A program made the position numbers and the translations under genes. The notes under the pieces were generated by a model. That model worked only from the letters and a program-made list of their open reading frames with translations, did not search any database and was not told where the DNA came from. This document shows positions 61,492 to 64,000 of a stretch of DNA of 64,000 nt, piece by piece. Source of the DNA: Clostridia bacterium (GTDB lineage: Bacteria > Bacillota > Clostridia > Oscillospirales > Acutalibacteraceae). Where the stretch lies: positions 124,001 to 188,000 of the forward strand of contig JAFTUG010000011.1 in the NCBI GenBank assembly GCA_017466365.1. The letters are read 5' to 3'. Numbering within the stretch: the first letter of the stretch is position 1; every line of letters starts with the position of its first letter.

Positions 61492-61534
61492 AAAAACCGC
61501 AGAGGCTTCAACACCTCAGCGGTTTTCTCTTTTT
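61492..61534 (+). terminator. Terminator after the 28-aa peptide gene
   Basis: AAAACCGC-GAGG pairs with CCTC-GCGGTTTT (one A/A mismatch inside), followed by CTCTTTTTCT. Confidence 0.8.
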
Positions 61535-61568
61535 CTGTTCAATATTCTCTATTATCTAAAACCTTTTC

Positions 61569-61732
61569 GGGCGGATGATATCCGCCCCTATCGCAGAAAC
61601 GGTTTTTTGTAGGGGTCGGCGACCCGACGACCCGTCGCATCGTCAAGGTGCGGTAACAAATTTGAGATAAAAAATAAGAGATAATATTGAATAGATAATA
61701 ATGTAGGAGTCGATGCCTTCAGCGACCCTACA
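61569..61732. repeat. Cluster of GC-rich palindromes
   Basis: GGGCGGAT/ATCCGCCC (61569-61587), a GGGTCG/CGACCC palindrome (about 61615-61626), and TGTAGG-TCG...CGA-CCTACA (61702-61732), with an AT-rich stretch between. They resemble dispersed intergenic repeats of Clostridia. No gene is seen in 61535-61792. Confidence 0.6.
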
Positions 61733-61744
61733 CCCGATTTTCAA

Positions 61745-61778
61745 CAAAAATCCCCGATACTCATTGAGCATCGGGGAT
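61745..61778 (-). terminator. Terminator of the EF-G-like gene
   Basis: ATCCCCGAT (61750-61758) pairs with ATCGGGGAT (61770-61778); the minus strand then reads TTTTTG. Confidence 0.82.
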
Positions 61779-61792
61779 GAGTTGTTTATTGA

Positions 61793-63844
61793 TTATTCGT
61801 CGTCTGCGTTAGCCTTTGCTTCTTCGATAACCTTCTGTGCAACGTTTTCGGGAGCTGCTTCATAGTGGTCAAATGCGAATGAGAAATAGCCTCTGCCGAT
61901 TGTTACGGAGCGGAGAACTGTTGCAAAATCGCCCATTTCTGCCATGGGAACTTCTGCTACGAGCTCCTGCATCTTGGGGTCATCCTCGCAGGGTCCCATG
62001 CCGAGAACACGGCCTCTTCTCTTTGTGATATCGCCCATGATATCGCCGAGGTTATCGCCGGGCATATAAGCCTTGAGTGAACCGTAGGGTTCAAGGAGCT
62101 TGGGATTTGCCTGGGGCATACCGTTCTTATAAGCAATCTTTGCAGCCATCTTGAATGCCATTTCGTTGGAGTCAACGGGATGTGATGAGCCGTCGTAAAG
62201 AGTAGCTCTCAAACCAACAACGGGATAGCCTGCAAGGGGTCCCTTAAGGATAGCTTCGCGAAGACCCTTTTCAACTGCGGGGAAGAAGTTCTTGGGAACG
62301 GAGCCGCCGACAACTCTCTCTGCAAACTCGAATTCTTCGGAATCGATATGTTCAAATTCAATCCAAACATCACCGAACTGACCGCTGCCGCCTGACTGCT
62401 TCTTATGTCTGCCCTGAACGGCAACCTTCTTGCTGATTGTTTCTCTGTAAGCAACCTTGGGAACTTCAAGGTCAACCTCAACGCCGAACTTTGTCTTGAG
62501 CTTTGTAACAACTGAATCAAGATGCTGTTCGCCGAGACCCGAGATAATCTGCTCTTTTGTTTCGGTGTTGGTGTAGTACTTGATGGTAAGGTCTTCTTCT
62601 GCGAGTCTGTTGAGACCTGCAGCAACCTTATCTTCCTCGCCCTTCTTCTTTGCCTTAACAGCCATGGGAAGGCAGGGTGCGGGGAAGCTTACGCCCTTAA
62701 GCTTGATATCCGATTTGGGAGCGCACATTGTGTCGCCTGTCTTAAAGCCTGAAAGCTTGGTTACGATGCCGATATCGCCTGCAAGGATTGCGGAAGCTTC
62801 TTCCTGCTTGCCGCCCTTGGGGAATACGATTTTACCCATTCTTTCGGTTTCGCCTGTGCGTTCGTTATATGCGGGAGTATCGGGAGTAATTTTGCCCGAA
62901 ATAACCTTGAAATATGACATCTTACCAACGAAGGGGTCGGCAACTGTCTTGAAGCAGATAGCTGCAAGAGGTCCGTTTTCGTCGCATGTAAGGTCGCCTT
63001 CGGATGCAACGGAAGCTGCGTCGGGAGCGGACTGAACGATGCTGTTGTTGATAAGGTCAACGGCTTCAAGCTGATAACCGGAGCAAGCATAAACGGGGCA
63101 GATATCGCCTGCGAGAATACCTGTCTTAAGACCTCTGTCGATTTCTTCATCGGTGAGGGGCTCGCCGTCAAAGAATTTCATCATCAGATCTTCGTCTGCA
63201 GAAGCAACGGCTTCGATGAAGGCTTCCTTCATTCTGTTTGTTCTCTCATCGTTTTCGGGCATGGGAGCATCCGAACGCTTGCCGTCTTTATATGAGAAAG
63301 CTTCGTTTCTTGAGAAGTCAACGTAAGAAATAACCTTATCGCCTTCAACATAAGGAACAACAACGGGGCAGATCTTGTTGCCGTATTCTTCCTGAAGTGA
63401 ATCGAATGTCTTATAGAAATGAGCATTTTCAGCGTCGCACTTTGTGATTGCGAACATCTTGTTGATGCCTCTTTCTGTTGCTGCCTTATAAGCCTTTTCT
63501 GCGCCAACGTCAAGAGTGGAGCCTGAAGCAAGAACGATGAGAACAGCACCTGCTGCACGCATACCTTCGCTCATGCCGCCCGCAAAGTCGAAAAGACCCG
63601 GAGTGTCTATAATATTAATCTTTGTATTTTTCCATTCAAATGAAGCAACTGCCGAAGCAATTGAACACTTACGTCTTTTTTCTTCTGCGTCAAAGTCCAT
63701 AACGGTGTTGCCGTCGGGAACTCTGCCGAGTCTGTCTGTTGCATTGGAAATGTAGAGCATTGCCTCTGCAAGGGTGGTTTTGCCTCGTCCGCCGTGACCG
63801 GCAAGAACGATGTTTCTGATGTCTTTTGCGCTGTAAGATTTCAA
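61793..63844 (-). CDS. Elongation factor G-like translational GTPase (EF-G2 type)
   Basis: 683 aa with all five EF-G domains in order. G1 is GHGGRGKT (16-23), G3 DTPGLFDFAG (80-89), G4 TKCD. The canonical EF-G has AHIDAGKT and DTPGHVDF: the switch II histidine that activates water is replaced by L84, as other EF-G2 proteins replace it with Tyr. Domain IV (YRETISKKVAVQGRHKKQSG, GSGQFGDVW) and V (YGSLKAYMPGDNLGDIMGDI) are complete. A paralogue with a specialised role and slow GTPase is likely; the main fusA should be elsewhere, near the str operon. AAGGAGGAA precedes the ATG. Confidence 0.9.
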   Translation of the reverse strand: MKSYSAKDIRNIVLAGHGGRGKTTLAEAMLYISNATDRLGRVPDGNTVMDFDAEEKRRKCSIASAVASFEWKNTKINIIDTPGLFDFAGGMSEGMRAAGAVLIVLASGSTLDVGAEKAYKAATERGINKMFAITKCDAENAHFYKTFDSLQEEYGNKICPVVVPYVEGDKVISYVDFSRNEAFSYKDGKRSDAPMPENDERTNRMKEAFIEAVASADEDLMMKFFDGEPLTDEEIDRGLKTGILAGDICPVYACSGYQLEAVDLINNSIVQSAPDAASVASEGDLTCDENGPLAAICFKTVADPFVGKMSYFKVISGKITPDTPAYNERTGETERMGKIVFPKGGKQEEASAILAGDIGIVTKLSGFKTGDTMCAPKSDIKLKGVSFPAPCLPMAVKAKKKGEEDKVAAGLNRLAEEDLTIKYYTNTETKEQIISGLGEQHLDSVVTKLKTKFGVEVDLEVPKVAYRETISKKVAVQGRHKKQSGGSGQFGDVWIEFEHIDSEEFEFAERVVGGSVPKNFFPAVEKGLREAILKGPLAGYPVVGLRATLYDGSSHPVDSNEMAFKMAAKIAYKNGMPQANPKLLEPYGSLKAYMPGDNLGDIMGDITKRRGRVLGMGPCEDDPKMQELVAEVPMAEMGDFATVLRSVTIGRGYFSFAFDHYEAAPENVAQKVIEEAKANADDE

Positions 63845-63943
63845 AGAAATTCCTCCTTAGGGTAGTGAATATAATCCGCAAATTTCCGCAGCGGATTGAA
63901 AAATAAAATTTTCTTTTTTAAAATAAATACCGTATTAAATAGA

Positions 63944-63972
63944 ATTATATCACAAAAGTTTTGCCATTTCAA
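63944..63972 (-). promoter_or_regulatory. Promoter of the EF-G-like gene
   Basis: On the minus strand TTGAAA (complement of 63967-63972), 17 nt, TATAAT (complement of 63944-63949), with TGA giving an extended -10. About 93 nt of AT-rich leader precede the gene. Confidence 0.75.
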
Positions 63973-64000
63973 TGTTTTTTTTGTTAAAATTTACGAAGAA

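Noticed and set aside
61569-61732. CRISPR-like array
   Set aside because: The palindromes are of different sequence and irregular spacing; no repeat-spacer pattern and no cas gene.

Overview
The window looks like a chromosomal segment of an endospore-capable, low-to-mid GC Firmicute of class Clostridia, most likely a gut Oscillospirales/Ruminococcaceae-type organism. The evidence is the Clostridia-style gene orders (infC-rpmI-rplT; trmFO-rnc-smc; a complete S10-spc-alpha ribosomal run), spmA/spmB spore maturation genes, AbrB-type regulation, zinc-binding (C+) forms of S14, S4 and L36, strong AGGAGG ribosome sites, sigma-A promoters often with an extended TGn -10, an L-fucose catabolic locus, and GC-rich palindromic intergenic repeats of a type I associate with this group. 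No rRNA, tRNA or CRISPR array was seen.

0-16 kb: housekeeping. A partial minus-strand gene at the edge, rlmB, a long membrane protein that looks like a catalytically dead P-type ATPase, then infC (apparently with an AUC start behind an attenuator leader), rpmI, rplT, a second SPOUT methyltransferase, dprA, topA, trmFO, rnc, a radical SAM gene and smc, mostly with overlapping or closely spaced genes.

16-26.3 kb: accessory catabolic region. A well-expressed class III aminotransferase, a two-domain class II aldolase whose second half has lost its metal ligands, an ABC exporter, fucU, a rhamnulokinase-family kinase and fucI together supply the enzymes for fucose -> fuculose -> fuculose-1-phosphate -> lactaldehyde + DHAP. 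The region carries a 278-bp ORF-less element with terminal inverted repeats and several GC-rich palindromic repeats, two of which sit directly before DUF559 endonuclease-like genes.

26.3-29 kb: minus-strand three-gene operon made of a 104-aa protein, a TIR-V4R fusion and a type I asparaginase, with its own near-consensus promoter.

29-44.5 kb: the S10-spc-alpha operon from rpsJ to rplQ behind a roughly 310-nt structured leader. adk is missing between secY and map; a KOW protein lies between map and infA.

44.5-64 kb: mixed housekeeping. A WG-repeat/SH3 surface protein, a metallophosphoesterase (with a terminator in its leader), a SanA-like protein, a PHP phosphoesterase, mnmA, an S1-domain protein, DUF951, prfA, a Sua5-CoaE fusion, a lytic transglycosylase, an M18 aminopeptidase, a calcium-type P-type ATPase, AbrB, spmAB, a divergent XRE/zinc-ribbon pair, a 28-aa hydrophobic peptide under direct repeats, and an EF-G paralogue whose switch II histidine is replaced.
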